Of a DNA stretch of 23,412 nt, positions 8,003 to 15,900 are shown in pieces. Position 1 is the stretch's first letter. Each line of letters starts with the position of its first letter. The position numbers and the translations under genes are program-made. The stretch comes from Candidatus Woesearchaeota archaeon CG11_big_fil_rev_8_21_14_0_20_43_8 (GTDB lineage: Archaea > Nanobdellota > Nanobdellia > Woesearchaeales > CG08-08-20-14): contig PCVE01000081.1 in NCBI GenBank assembly GCA_002762705.1, positions 1-23,412 of the forward strand, read 5' to 3'. Below the pieces are notes generated by a model. It was not told the origin of the DNA. It saw nothing but the letters and a program-made list of their open reading frames with translations, and did no database searches.

Positions 8003-8064
8003 AGCTTTCACCTCTTATTATCTAATCTATCCAATCGAATGGACTAACAGTACATGGGAAATCC

Positions 8065-8079
8065 AAAGGTTTATATATT
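8065..8079 (+). promoter_or_regulatory. TATA/BRE element of the AbrB-PhoU gene
   Basis: AAAGGTTTATATATT, with purine-rich BRE bases ahead of the TATA core. It lies about 65 bases before ATG 8141, predicting a transcript start near 8100. It diverges from the kinase gene at 7989. Confidence 0.65.
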
Positions 8080-8140
8080 TTCCCACACCAATTGGTACAA
8101 AATACACACAGTAACCATTTTTTTTGAGAGGTATATACTT

Positions 8141-9025
8141 ATGATCCGAAAGATAGTACAGCATGGAAACAGCACACTGACAATATCACTCCCATATAGA
8201 TGGACAAAAGAGCACCACCTGAAAAAAGGTGATGAGCTTATCCTCGAACAGATAGGTAAAAATCTGCTTATCAAGCAGGAGAAAGATACAAAAGGCGCTT
8301 TGCATGTCTCGGTCTACAAAAAGAACCAGATATTCCTAAAAAGAGATCTATTGAACTTCTATCGCAAGGGATATGACGACCTTATTCTTCAATTCAAGGA
8401 CGAAACCCCATTAGAAGAGATATATTCAGTCTTAGAAGAGCTCCTTGGCTTCGAGATCATAGAACAGACAGATAGCAGATGCCACATAAAGAATGTGGCC
8501 AATGTAATGGAAGATGAATTTGAGACTATGCTCAGACGATTATTTGTTGTGGTAAGATCATTCTCAGATATCATGCATGATTCGATGGAAGCTGATGAAC
8601 CAGAAAAATCCATCAAAGCACTATCCATGGAGAAAGAGGTCAACAAACTTACAAATTATTGCAAACGAGTCCTCAACAGGACAAATCTTGGAGACATAAG
8701 CCAGATTACAGCCACATATTCCCTAACAAACAGATTGGAATTGATAGGTGATTCACTTGCCGCACTTTGCAGATATTTTGGGCATGACAAGCCTGAAGTG
8801 AGCACAGCGATACTTAATTTCCATGCAGATATAAATGAATATTTCAACCAGATCCAGATACAATATTTCAAGACTGAAAAAGATGTCGTCAGATTGAAAC
8901 AACTGAGAGCAAAATTGTATCTGGACTTTATTGATATAGGAAAATCACAGACGACAGACAGTATCATCTTTGCGAATCTGAAGCAGATACTCGAAGAACT
9001 ACACCACATAGAGATATCACTCTAA
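8141..9025 (+). CDS. AbrB/SpoVT-like domain plus PhoU-like regulator
   Basis: A 294-residue protein. Residues 1-46 form an AbrB/SpoVT swapped-hairpin domain (MIRKIVQHGNSTLTISLP ... GDELILEQIGKNLLI). The rest is largely helical with PhoU-like pairs of helices (LSMEKEVNKLTNYCKRVLNR and TNRLELIGDSLAALCRYF). This two-domain type is common in archaea and annotated as a phosphate-uptake regulator; PhoU proteins link PstSCAB transport to kinase signalling. No pst genes are in the window, so its target is open. I start at ATG 8141 rather than 8054 because the TATA box at 8065-8079 would lie inside the longer frame; GAGAGG is 9 bases upstream. It is divergent from the PAS kinase, and its 3' end overlaps the convergent neighbour by 9 bases. 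Confidence 0.85.
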   Translation: MIRKIVQHGNSTLTISLPYRWTKEHHLKKGDELILEQIGKNLLIKQEKDTKGALHVSVYKKNQIFLKRDLLNFYRKGYDDLILQFKDETPLEEIYSVLEELLGFEIIEQTDSRCHIKNVANVMEDEFETMLRRLFVVVRSFSDIMHDSMEADEPEKSIKALSMEKEVNKLTNYCKRVLNRTNLGDISQITATYSLTNRLELIGDSLAALCRYFGHDKPEVSTAILNFHADINEYFNQIQIQYFKTEKDVVRLKQLRAKLYLDFIDIGKSQTTDSIIFANLKQILEELHHIEISL

Positions 9026-10675
9026 GATGTCCTTATGTATGCTCTGTCCAATCGCAGCAAGGAATGATTCCCGAAATTCGGTAAATTCCGGTCGCGCAAG
9101 AGATTCCATCCCCCTTGAAAGATATTTTCTGGCATAAGGATAATTATTCATCCTGCATTTGCACGTCAGCACATGATACATAGATATCCACCCCGCATGC
9201 GCATGGAATGAACGCTCCATAACATCAAAAGTATCCTGCGAAGCATTTTCCGTATTCCAGAGGAACTTTCTCGCAGCATACAGACTGAAAAGAAGATTTC
9301 CCTCCTTGACAAGAGATGGATTTTGCTGGACATATTCTATGCCCCATCTCAATTCCAGATCATCAGTCTCTTTGTGCAAACGTTCCATAAATGTAGTCTG
9401 TTCATCATCCACGAGACGTGAAAGAAAATCGACAACAGAAGGATGCCCAAGCAATCTCGCCACCATATACATCGAATTACCATATGCGATCCGATCAAGA
9501 TCATTTATTTTCCCATTGATAAAATAATTAGATGGTTGAGCATCGAGATTTGTGACCCCATGAAGAAACCTAAGCTCTGGTGGATCCAGATAAGATTCTA
9601 CAAATCTATCCGTAGCATCGATAAGCCCTTCAAGACTTGGATTTGAGCCGCATTTATATCTTCTCACCCCATCATCTTCAATCACTTCATCTACGCAGGC
9701 AAGACGATTTATCTCACCAGGTCTGCCAAGGATAGCAGAACGCATTATCTCATCAGCATAATCAAATCTTTCAATACCCACCATCAGTTTAACATCACGC
9801 ATGCCAACAAATATATTCATGCCTAGTTTTAGGCTTCCATCCAGATTATTAAGATGATCTCCTTGTACATCTTCAAGAAGACATTGTTTCATCAGATGCT
9901 CTGCAATACTTTTGAATTTATCATAATCATCCACATTGGGATCTTTTATGAAACATTCCTGGTCTGCGCTTTCACGAAGCATGACTCGGTACTTCCCACC
10001 AATAGTTGTGATCGGCGAAGCGATATTATCTGAACCGATGAGCTCCTGACAAAAATCACTGAAAAATCTCTGCTCGACCCATTGCCCGCCGTGATCCATA
10101 GGAACAAATACAACATCACCAACTATTCGTTTATAATGCGATTGATCGCTTGGCCGATATACCAAGACTCCCTCACTATTGAGCTGTTCTAATTTATCAA
10201 AAGGAAAGTCGATATCATCCATAGCTTTGCATTCAAAATTTGAAACCCACTCTCTTTCCGATTCAAAAGCACGCAATAATTGATCAAGTGCATATTGTTC
10301 ATCTTCAATATGAGGTTCTTCAATTTGATCCTTTTGATCAATCGCAGCAAGATTGACATCGTACCGTACTTTTTCTGTCGCTTTTTGGAAGAACTTAAAC
10401 AAGATTAGATTGACAGAATCATCGCTAGCGGGACTTGATCCGGGATAATGACCCAGAGGAGATTTGCGTCCAGTGACTTCCCTTAACCTTTCCTTAAAAT
10501 CAAGGCCCTCGGCAAGGCAATATTTTTCTATCTCCTTGATATCCCGACCAGGAGAATTGCACACTTTAATACCCAAGCTTTCTGAGATCAAAGATCGGGT
10601 ATTACGATAACTCATCGCATAGTACAATGGCTTCAAGGTCTCCATCATCCGTTCTAGAACCGAATCTTCGAGCAT
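9017..10675 (-). CDS. Hypothetical protein with APH/kinase-like catalytic core
   Basis: A 552-residue soluble protein I cannot assign firmly. Residues 220-410 can be matched to the aminoglycoside-phosphotransferase/kinase fold. Y229-K244 resembles strands 1-3 of the N-lobe, with K244 (CFIKD) as the ATP lysine. L377-N383 (LDAQPSN) has the D-x4-N spacing of the catalytic loop (D378, N383). D392/D394 (INDLDRIAYGN) sits where APH proteins have ID-[FW]-x-x-x-x-G-D, and MYMVARLLGHP follows as in that family. The usual HGD histidine is absent (N376), so activity is uncertain. Residues 1-200 and 412-552 are unassigned; the C-terminal part is helical and might be TPR-like. A TATA box at 10729-10737 supports the start; no clear SD is seen. 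It converges on and overlaps the AbrB-PhoU gene by 9 bases. Confidence 0.75.
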   Translation of the reverse strand: MLEDSVLERMMETLKPLYYAMSYRNTRSLISESLGIKVCNSPGRDIKEIEKYCLAEGLDFKERLREVTGRKSPLGHYPGSSPASDDSVNLILFKFFQKATEKVRYDVNLAAIDQKDQIEEPHIEDEQYALDQLLRAFESEREWVSNFECKAMDDIDFPFDKLEQLNSEGVLVYRPSDQSHYKRIVGDVVFVPMDHGGQWVEQRFFSDFCQELIGSDNIASPITTIGGKYRVMLRESADQECFIKDPNVDDYDKFKSIAEHLMKQCLLEDVQGDHLNNLDGSLKLGMNIFVGMRDVKLMVGIERFDYADEIMRSAILGRPGEINRLACVDEVIEDDGVRRYKCGSNPSLEGLIDATDRFVESYLDPPELRFLHGVTNLDAQPSNYFINGKINDLDRIAYGNSMYMVARLLGHPSVVDFLSRLVDDEQTTFMERLHKETDDLELRWGIEYVQQNPSLVKEGNLLFSLYAARKFLWNTENASQDTFDVMERSFHAHAGWISMYHVLTCKCRMNNYPYARKYLSRGMESLARPEFTEFRESFLAAIGQSIHKDILE

Positions 10676-10728
10676 AAGTGAATCAGGGAATGGCCCTAGT
10701 TAATAAACGTTGCTATTAAAAAGTGACA

Positions 10729-10737
10729 AATATAAAC
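10729..10737 (-). promoter_or_regulatory. TATA box of the kinase-fold-like gene
   Basis: GTTTATATT on the minus strand, about 58 bases before ATG 10675. It lies in the 184-base divergent region shared with the gene starting at 10860. Confidence 0.5.
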
Positions 10738-10826
10738 AATAGTTTTTAAATGAAACTGGTAAATACTTAATCCACTAATTAAAACATCATAAACACCGGC
10801 CACTTTGTCCCTAATTAATAGTAAAC

Positions 10827-10835
10827 TTAATAAAG
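10827..10835 (+). promoter_or_regulatory. Weak TATA-like element
   Basis: TTAATAAAG, 25-33 bases before ATG 10860. The next gene has no SD, so a leaderless transcript starting at or near the ATG would fit. Confidence 0.35.
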
Positions 10836-10859
10836 AGAACAAGTATCCCACCAAACAAA

Positions 10860-11480
10860 ATGAATCCAAAAAAAGCACACCATTCAATCATGGGAAAGAT
10901 GATAGACACATTACTCGACAACAGTATGTCTGCAAGCATTTCAGACCTGCTAGATAGAACCAACAGAGAATTATGGGATACAATCTCAGGAATGAATGAA
11001 CTTGAAAGATACAAAGAGAGATTCGATAACGAGATCGATCTAGCACTAGACCTTTACCTTGGCCAGATACCGCATATCCCAATCGAAGAACTGGATCGAA
11101 GGCGGCATGTGGAAGTGAAGATAGATTATTATCATCCAGACGATAAGAGATTTGTCTGCAATGTTGTCCTAGATATAAGATGCGGCAGTGATTTAAGACA
11201 GATATCGACAGTCTCGATACATGACGGACAATACCCAATGCAGATACACGAACAGATCGATGAATTTCCGCTCGACTTCATGAGCACACGCTTCGAGAGA
11301 GCACTTAGATCTATGGACAAATGGCTTGGGATCAAAGGTCATGGCAAAGCAAGAGAATACAAGACGATCTCGACTTTCCAGCCGCTTGAGGAAGCGCTTG
11401 ATGCCAAATTAAAAGAGGCTGCAAATAACATCCGCCGACTGCAAAATGAATATCTGGATCTTATGGCAAAGAAAGAGTGA
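10860..11480 (+). CDS. Hypothetical protein (206 aa)
   Basis: An unrecognised soluble protein. The N-terminal 60 residues and the C-terminal 40 (EEALDAKLKEAANNIRRLQNEYL) are helical and highly charged. The middle (about 80-140) looks like beta strands (RHVEVKIDYYHPDDKRFVCNVVLDIR). There is no signal peptide or membrane segment. Its TGA overlaps the possible GTG start of the PHP-domain gene (GTGA), so the two are likely cotranscribed and coupled. The chosen ATG has a TATA-like sequence 25-33 bases upstream and no SD; ATG 10890 (MGKMIDTLL) is a possible shorter start. Confidence 0.75.
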   Translation: MNPKKAHHSIMGKMIDTLLDNSMSASISDLLDRTNRELWDTISGMNELERYKERFDNEIDLALDLYLGQIPHIPIEELDRRRHVEVKIDYYHPDDKRFVCNVVLDIRCGSDLRQISTVSIHDGQYPMQIHEQIDEFPLDFMSTRFERALRSMDKWLGIKGHGKAREYKTISTFQPLEEALDAKLKEAANNIRRLQNEYLDLMAKKE

Positions 11481-12403
11481 GATTCACGATGGCTCTTCAG
11501 AGAATACTTGACATGCTGAAGACAGACATACCACATTATGTCGCAAATAGATTTCTAAAGACTGCCCTGAAACATCCTTTTGAGATGACAAAAGAGACAG
11601 TATGTTCCTTGATCAATTGGACCAGCCATTATAGAAGACCAAGTGAGGGTATACATTTCCAGATCCATGGACACAGTGATTTCTCTGATGGACCGGCACT
11701 TAGTGATATCATTGATAAGATGTTCGGAATGGGCATCACACTCTGCTCGATCACAGACCACGATAATTCAGATGCGTTTGATAGGATCGCAGATGGCAGT
11801 TATGATCTGAGATATGATATAGAAGCCAATAGTGACAGACGATCCTTGATAATAAAAAATGGCGACAGAAGATTATATTTTCTCCGTTCGATAGAGAAGA
11901 ACACGAAAGATGGTGAGATCGGCATACATGGATATAATGGTCACATCACTGATGACGAGACTGATCTTGAAACAGTGATGACTATAGGGAAAGAGACTGG
12001 CGGATTCATCGTGATGAACCATCCTGGACTCTTCGCAAAAGGCGCGATATATCACGGCTCTGTCGGAAAGATGGTTGCGCTCGGCGCAGATGCTGTCGAG
12101 ATGAACGGCTATGCGACATTCCCTTTGAACTATTGTGTCGTGTCTGCGAAATACATATCAAAAAGACATGACCTGCCACTGGTAGCTGGCGATGATGCCC
12201 ACATACTTGAGACATATGGACGATGCCTGTATACAGTCAGAGAATCAGCGTTCCATTTTGCGATGGGGTGCTGCGGCGGAAATGCAGCTGACGCATTTGG
12301 CATGATCCTGAGATCGGGTGCTGGCAGGACCACATTCAACTATTGCACACCAAGGCAATTATTCAGATCACTTCGAAAAGAACATACACATTCTCTAAAA
12401 TAG
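11477..12403 (+). CDS. PHP-domain metal-dependent phosphoesterase
   Basis: A 308-residue protein. The PHP motifs are complete: H64/H66/D71 (HGHSDFSDG), D94/H95 (SITDHDN), E140 followed by an HGYNG loop (the family's G-x-E ... LGYG region), H182 (MNHPG), and D240/H242 (AGDDAH), giving the ligands for a two- or three-metal centre. PHP proteins hydrolyse phosphoesters of nucleotides, oligonucleotides or sugar phosphates; the substrate is unknown. About 60 residues precede the domain. The GTG start overlaps the previous stop; ATG 11489 (four residues shorter), with GAGTGAG about 7-9 bases ahead, is equally possible. It ends 4 bases from the convergent dehydrogenase gene. Confidence 0.85.
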   Translation: MRFTMALQRILDMLKTDIPHYVANRFLKTALKHPFEMTKETVCSLINWTSHYRRPSEGIHFQIHGHSDFSDGPALSDIIDKMFGMGITLCSITDHDNSDAFDRIADGSYDLRYDIEANSDRRSLIIKNGDRRLYFLRSIEKNTKDGEIGIHGYNGHITDDETDLETVMTIGKETGGFIVMNHPGLFAKGAIYHGSVGKMVALGADAVEMNGYATFPLNYCVVSAKYISKRHDLPLVAGDDAHILETYGRCLYTVRESAFHFAMGCCGGNAADAFGMILRSGAGRTTFNYCTPRQLFRSLRKEHTHSLK

Positions 12404-12407
12404 TGGA

Positions 12408-13541
12408 TCAATGCTTGATTCTCCAAGAGATTTCTATCCCGCGCATCCGCAGTTCAGACATGAACTCGCCATAGGGGACATCTTTTGCGGGATTCAATAT
12501 GCCTTTCTTCTTTATCCTCCCATCAAGGATCATCTGCGCGGCGATCGATGCTGTGAATCCCACTGTGCGGTTCATGGCAAAGAAACCCGTTTTCATGTCA
12601 CGTCTATCGATGAGTCTCTGGATAATCTTTACCTTCATTTTCCCTTTATAGCCGACAAACTCATTTCTAAGCACCACTAGATCATGCTCATGCACCCCAT
12701 ACTGCAACCTTGGACCAAGCACTTTTGCCAGGAATCTCCTTGGAGATACACCATCGACAGGATCATCATCCAATAGACCAAGCTTGATTATCTTCTTCCA
12801 GAAATCACAGTGTCCTGCCCACCTTAACGTGTATCTTCCCATCTGCACCACAGTTTTATGGATGCCAAGAAGCCTTGCGTACACAGAAGCATGTCCGTTT
12901 GGGTAGCAGTCAAGTTTGCCTATGCCAGTTATAGTTATTGGTTTATTATAGTCGAAAGCTTTTCCGGCAAATATCTTTGTTAATTTTCCATCGACTATCA
13001 CGTCACCAGCGCGCATGTAAGCGTCAAGGACGCCATCGAAAGTCCAGCTGACTTTGTACTTTATCGGATTGTCTGCTGCATCTTTTGCTGGAATGCCGCC
13101 ACAAGCCGAAGAAAATGATATGACTTTGTCCAATTGTCTGATCGCATGTCCAGCAAGGACAAGATCAATTCCTGGATCAAGGCCCATCTCGGGCAGAAGA
13201 GTGATCTTCTTCTGTCCAGAAAGCTCATGTAGATGATGGCGATAGGACGTGTTGACTAGATCAGTGCCTGAAATGACAGCGAGCTTCGCAATCCTTGCAC
13301 GGAACTCAGTCGGGAGAAGATCTATGATAACATCCACTTTCTTCATGAGACCAAGCATGCGTCTCTTGCTTTTTGCATCTGTCCTTCTGAGTCTGACCCG
13401 CTTATCCCCTAGTCCGTCGATAAATAACTTTATTTTTTGATCACGCTCTACGACAAATATCTTTTTTATATCTTTGTTCCTGATAAGATCATAAAGCGCA
13501 GCTTTCCCCTGCGACCCGCATCCAAGCAATAATACATTCAT
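12408..13541 (-). CDS. Saccharopine dehydrogenase family oxidoreductase
   Basis: A 377-residue protein with an N-terminal NAD(P) Rossmann fold: GCGSQG (7-12) and an acidic E32 at the end of strand 2 (FVVERD), which suits NAD binding. The substrate-side motifs match the saccharopine/lysine-6-dehydrogenase-like family: LLPEMGLDPGIDLVLAG, CGGIPA, YKVSWTFDGVLDAYMR, PNGHASVYARLLGI, and MGRYTLRWAGHCD. The substrate cannot be named from sequence; lysine, saccharopine or a carboxynorspermidine-like compound are the known options. The A/T-rich TATA-like sequence about 26 bases before the ATG and the lack of an SD suggest a leaderless message. It diverges from the gene at 13636. Confidence 0.87.
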   Translation of the reverse strand: MNVLLLGCGSQGKAALYDLIRNKDIKKIFVVERDQKIKLFIDGLGDKRVRLRRTDAKSKRRMLGLMKKVDVIIDLLPTEFRARIAKLAVISGTDLVNTSYRHHLHELSGQKKITLLPEMGLDPGIDLVLAGHAIRQLDKVISFSSACGGIPAKDAADNPIKYKVSWTFDGVLDAYMRAGDVIVDGKLTKIFAGKAFDYNKPITITGIGKLDCYPNGHASVYARLLGIHKTVVQMGRYTLRWAGHCDFWKKIIKLGLLDDDPVDGVSPRRFLAKVLGPRLQYGVHEHDLVVLRNEFVGYKGKMKVKIIQRLIDRRDMKTGFFAMNRTVGFTASIAAQMILDGRIKKKGILNPAKDVPYGEFMSELRMRGIEISWRIKH

Positions 13542-13562
13542 ACTATCATTGATATCAAAGGG

Positions 13563-13573
13563 TATTAATATTT
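13563..13573 (-). promoter_or_regulatory. TATA-like element of the saccharopine dehydrogenase-like gene
   Basis: AAATATTAATA on the minus strand, centred about 27 bases before ATG 13541. This places the transcript start at the ATG, i.e. a leaderless gene. Confidence 0.5.
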
Positions 13574-13578
13574 CTTTG

Positions 13579-13597
13579 CGAAAGGTTTATATCCAAT
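13579..13597 (+). promoter_or_regulatory. Promoter element, copy 1
   Basis: CGAAAGGTTTATATCCAAT, with a TATA core about 45 bases before ATG 13636. All 19 bases match the element at 14191-14209 except one (G/A). The match goes beyond a generic TATA box, so these two genes may share a regulator. Confidence 0.65.
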
Positions 13598-13635
13598 CTC
13601 ATTACACTCGCACCAAATAAACGAGGCATATAAAA

Positions 13636-14133
13636 ATGACAACTATTTACATAACAAGTATCAGGTTCGACAAAGATTACATGAGATATGAAGCAGATTC
13701 ATACAATGCTCGATCAAAAGACCCATCATTGCTTAGTCCAATTGATTCAATCATGAAAAAAAACATCCAAGATTACATTTGGAATGATGATGAATTCATA
13801 CCTGGACTTGAAAGGTTTGTGAACAAACACATGATCTCTATGCGACGTGCAGGATTTTCAAACTATGGTAAAGCTGAGGATGTCAGATATGAGACAAGAT
13901 ATCTTTATGAGATGGCAGAGAAGATGTCAGACTGGAATGGCATCGAAAGCGCAGAACTCATCCCAACTATGAAACATGGACATGGACTCAGTGAATTTGT
14001 CTCTATCGCACCACGCACACGGACAACATATTGCATGCCAAAAATTGAAGTCATAGAACTTCTGGCAGACATGATCAACTGGCATCTAATGCATTCTGAT
14101 GGCAGTGCCAGTGTCAAAAATGTCGGGCGATGA
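13636..14133 (+). CDS. Hypothetical protein (165 aa)
   Basis: An unrecognised soluble protein (begins MTTIYITSIRFDKDYM). It opens with a short beta strand and is then mostly helical, with a histidine-containing stretch in the second half (MKHGHGLSEF; later INWHLMH). There is no signal peptide or membrane segment. It has its own well-formed promoter at 13579-13597 and a GAGG 11 bases before the ATG. The codon style (ATA, AGA) matches its neighbours, so nothing suggests recent transfer. Confidence 0.75.
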   Translation: MTTIYITSIRFDKDYMRYEADSYNARSKDPSLLSPIDSIMKKNIQDYIWNDDEFIPGLERFVNKHMISMRRAGFSNYGKAEDVRYETRYLYEMAEKMSDWNGIESAELIPTMKHGHGLSEFVSIAPRTRTTYCMPKIEVIELLADMINWHLMHSDGSASVKNVGR

Positions 14134-14190
14134 TCTTTAGAGCATTATCGATCCGTCAGATTGCTAGATCATGATACAAAGCCCATCATC

Positions 14191-14209
14191 CGAAAGATTT
14201 ATATCCAAT
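14191..14209 (+). promoter_or_regulatory. Promoter element, copy 2
   Basis: CGAAAGATTTATATCCAAT, almost identical to the element at 13579-13597. The predicted transcript start is near 14226, which rules out ATG 14217 as the start of the next gene and favours ATG 14238. Confidence 0.65.
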
Positions 14210-14237
14210 TATCCAGATGACTTCATCAAGTGATAAT

Positions 14238-14474
14238 ATGGCAATCAAGAAAAAAGAAGCATGTTGTTGTGAAGGGAAGCACGGAGGATGCGGTGGCATG
14301 GTCGTCTCGCATCTGTTCTTCGTGCTCGGCGCGATACTTGTGACAAAAGGAGTCATGACATTAACAGGTAACATCGATGGATTCCTGAATGTATTCAAGA
14401 GCGCGTTCTTCTGGGGAATCATCGCGATCATGGGCGGATATTGCACTGTCGCTGGCATGCATCATAGACATTAA
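14238..14474 (+). CDS. Small two-TM membrane protein with Cys/His ends (78 aa)
   Basis: A small membrane protein. The N-terminus reads MAIKKKEACCCEGKHGGCGG, with C9-C11 and C18, suitable for metal binding. Two hydrophobic helices follow at about 22-37 and 57-73 (the second contains C69), and the C-terminus is HHRH (75-78). A membrane metal-binding, metal-sensing or thiol-reactive role is possible but not shown; I recognise no family. The upstream in-frame ATG 14217 lies before the predicted transcript start; ATG 14238 has GTGAT 4 bases before it. A T7 tract follows directly after the stop. Confidence 0.72.
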   Translation: MAIKKKEACCCEGKHGGCGGMVVSHLFFVLGAILVTKGVMTLTGNIDGFLNVFKSAFFWGIIAIMGGYCTVAGMHHRH

Positions 14475-14478
14475 ACCG

Positions 14479-14494
14479 TTTTTTTATTTCTTTT
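14479..14494 (+). terminator. T-tract terminator of the small membrane protein gene
   Basis: T7, then ATTTC, then T4, beginning 5 bases after the TAA stop. It lies in the 35-base space before the convergent glutamate dehydrogenase gene. Confidence 0.6.
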
Positions 14495-14509
14495 GCATAA
14501 TTGCCGTAA

Positions 14510-15793
14510 TCATTTCCTGAAATACTCGCACGTGCCTTTTGATTCTATGGCGCTGCTTATCCTCTTCAAAGCATGGATGTATGCCGCAGTTGTGAAATCG
14601 ATCTTATTCTTATCCACAATCGATGCGATATCATGAAATGCGTTGACCATATATTCCTTCAGCTTGCTATTGACTTTCTCAAGCTTCCAGTAATTCCCTG
14701 CACGGTTCTGCACCCATTCAAAATATGAGACAGTAACGCCACCGGCATTTGCAAGGATATCCGGTATGACCGTAATCCCTTTCTTAAAAAGGATCTCATT
14801 GGCCTCAGGTGTCACAGGACCATTTGCAAGAGAAATTATATATTTTGCTTTGATCTTATCTGCATTCATCTCAGTAATCTGATTCTCGAGAGCCGCAGGT
14901 ATCAGGATGTCGACATCAAGTTCCAGAAGCTCTTCATTTGCTATGTGTTCATGGCATGTGTCATCGCATACGCGACCATCAGCGTATATCGCATCCACAC
15001 CGCCGTTCTTCCGCTTGTACTCCATTATGCATTCCGGACAGAGCTGCCCATCTGCGCTGTAGACTGCGCCTTTTGAATCGCTCACTGCGACAAGATTATA
15101 TCCTTCTTCGTACAATATCTTTGCCATGGTAAAACCAGCATTGCCAAAACCCTGGATCGCTACTTTCAGTTTCTTTGGATCAAGCCTGTTTTTTTTTACA
15201 AGCTCATCAAGGACATAGAATCCGCCTCTTGCTGTCGCTTCTCCTCTACCTTGACTCCCGCCAGTACTAATCGGTTTTCCTGTGACTATACCAGGTGTCA
15301 GAGTCCTCGATATCTTGTTATATTGATCAGCCATCCAACCCATGATGATCTCATTTGTATACACATCAGGCGCAAGGATATCTTTATCTGGTCCGATGAA
15401 ATCATAGATCGCCTCGATGTATGCTCGACTCAGCCGTTCGAGTTCATGCTTTGATAGCTTCTTTGGATCGACGATCACACCGCCTTTGCCGCCACCATAA
15501 GGTATTCCTACAACAGCAGTCTTGAATGTCATCCAGAACGCAAGAGACTTCACTTCATCAAGTGTGACACCAGGATGGAATCTGACTCCGCCTTTTGTCG
15601 GACCCATGGATTCATTATACCTTACCCTGTAGCCAGTGAATACCTTCAATGTACCATCATCCATCCTGATAGGAAGGCTGACTTCAAGCGATTCCTTTGG
15701 ATTCGTAAGTATCGTCTTCGCATCGCCGCTTATCTTTATGTGTTTCAGCGCATTATCGAGCAATTTCTGCGTATCTTCGAATAGAGAGCCCAT
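14510..15793 (-). CDS. Glutamate dehydrogenase (Glu/Leu/Phe/Val dehydrogenase family)
   Basis: A 427-residue cytoplasmic enzyme that interconverts glutamate with 2-oxoglutarate and ammonium, using NAD(P). N-terminal substrate domain: GPTKGGVRF with K67, K91, the catalytic K103 in GGGKGG, and D143 (APDVYTNE). Linker: STGGSQGRGEATARGG. Nucleotide domain: GFGNAG at 215-220 and S239/S241 around D240 at the end of strand 2. Length is normal for hexameric forms. Oddity: between the second Rossmann strand and EELLELDVDILIPAA it has C252, C255, C276 and C280 (CPEC ... CDDTCH), a possible zinc site not present in standard family members. The start has GAGGTGA 6 bases before the ATG. No glutamine synthetase or transporter is adjacent. 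Confidence 0.95.
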   Translation of the reverse strand: MGSLFEDTQKLLDNALKHIKISGDAKTILTNPKESLEVSLPIRMDDGTLKVFTGYRVRYNESMGPTKGGVRFHPGVTLDEVKSLAFWMTFKTAVVGIPYGGGKGGVIVDPKKLSKHELERLSRAYIEAIYDFIGPDKDILAPDVYTNEIIMGWMADQYNKISRTLTPGIVTGKPISTGGSQGRGEATARGGFYVLDELVKKNRLDPKKLKVAIQGFGNAGFTMAKILYEEGYNLVAVSDSKGAVYSADGQLCPECIMEYKRKNGGVDAIYADGRVCDDTCHEHIANEELLELDVDILIPAALENQITEMNADKIKAKYIISLANGPVTPEANEILFKKGITVIPDILANAGGVTVSYFEWVQNRAGNYWKLEKVNSKLKEYMVNAFHDIASIVDKNKIDFTTAAYIHALKRISSAIESKGTCEYFRK

Positions 15794-15838
15794 CTAGATT
15801 CACCTCACATGAACAGTACTGATATATTGTGGAAGTAG

Positions 15839-15847
15839 TATTTAAAA
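15839..15847 (-). promoter_or_regulatory. TATA-like element of the glutamate dehydrogenase gene
   Basis: TTTTAAATA on the minus strand, about 50 bases before the ATG. It leaves a leader of about 25 bases that includes the SD. A second AT-rich candidate (around 15822-15828) would give a leader too short to hold the SD. Confidence 0.4.
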
Positions 15848-15900
15848 GAGACTAAGTACTGATGCAAAAACAACCTAAATACGCAGTCATTCTTAATGGT

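Noticed and set aside
8054..8140. Longer start for the AbrB-PhoU protein
   Set aside because: The first 29 codons cover the TATA element, and the AbrB domain begins exactly at ATG 8141.
13054..13440. Plus-strand frames inside the saccharopine dehydrogenase-like gene
   Set aside because: They are in the shadow of a well-supported coding frame and lack start signals.
14217..14237. Earlier ATG of the small membrane protein
   Set aside because: It lies only about 16 bases after the TATA core, upstream of the predicted transcript start near 14226.
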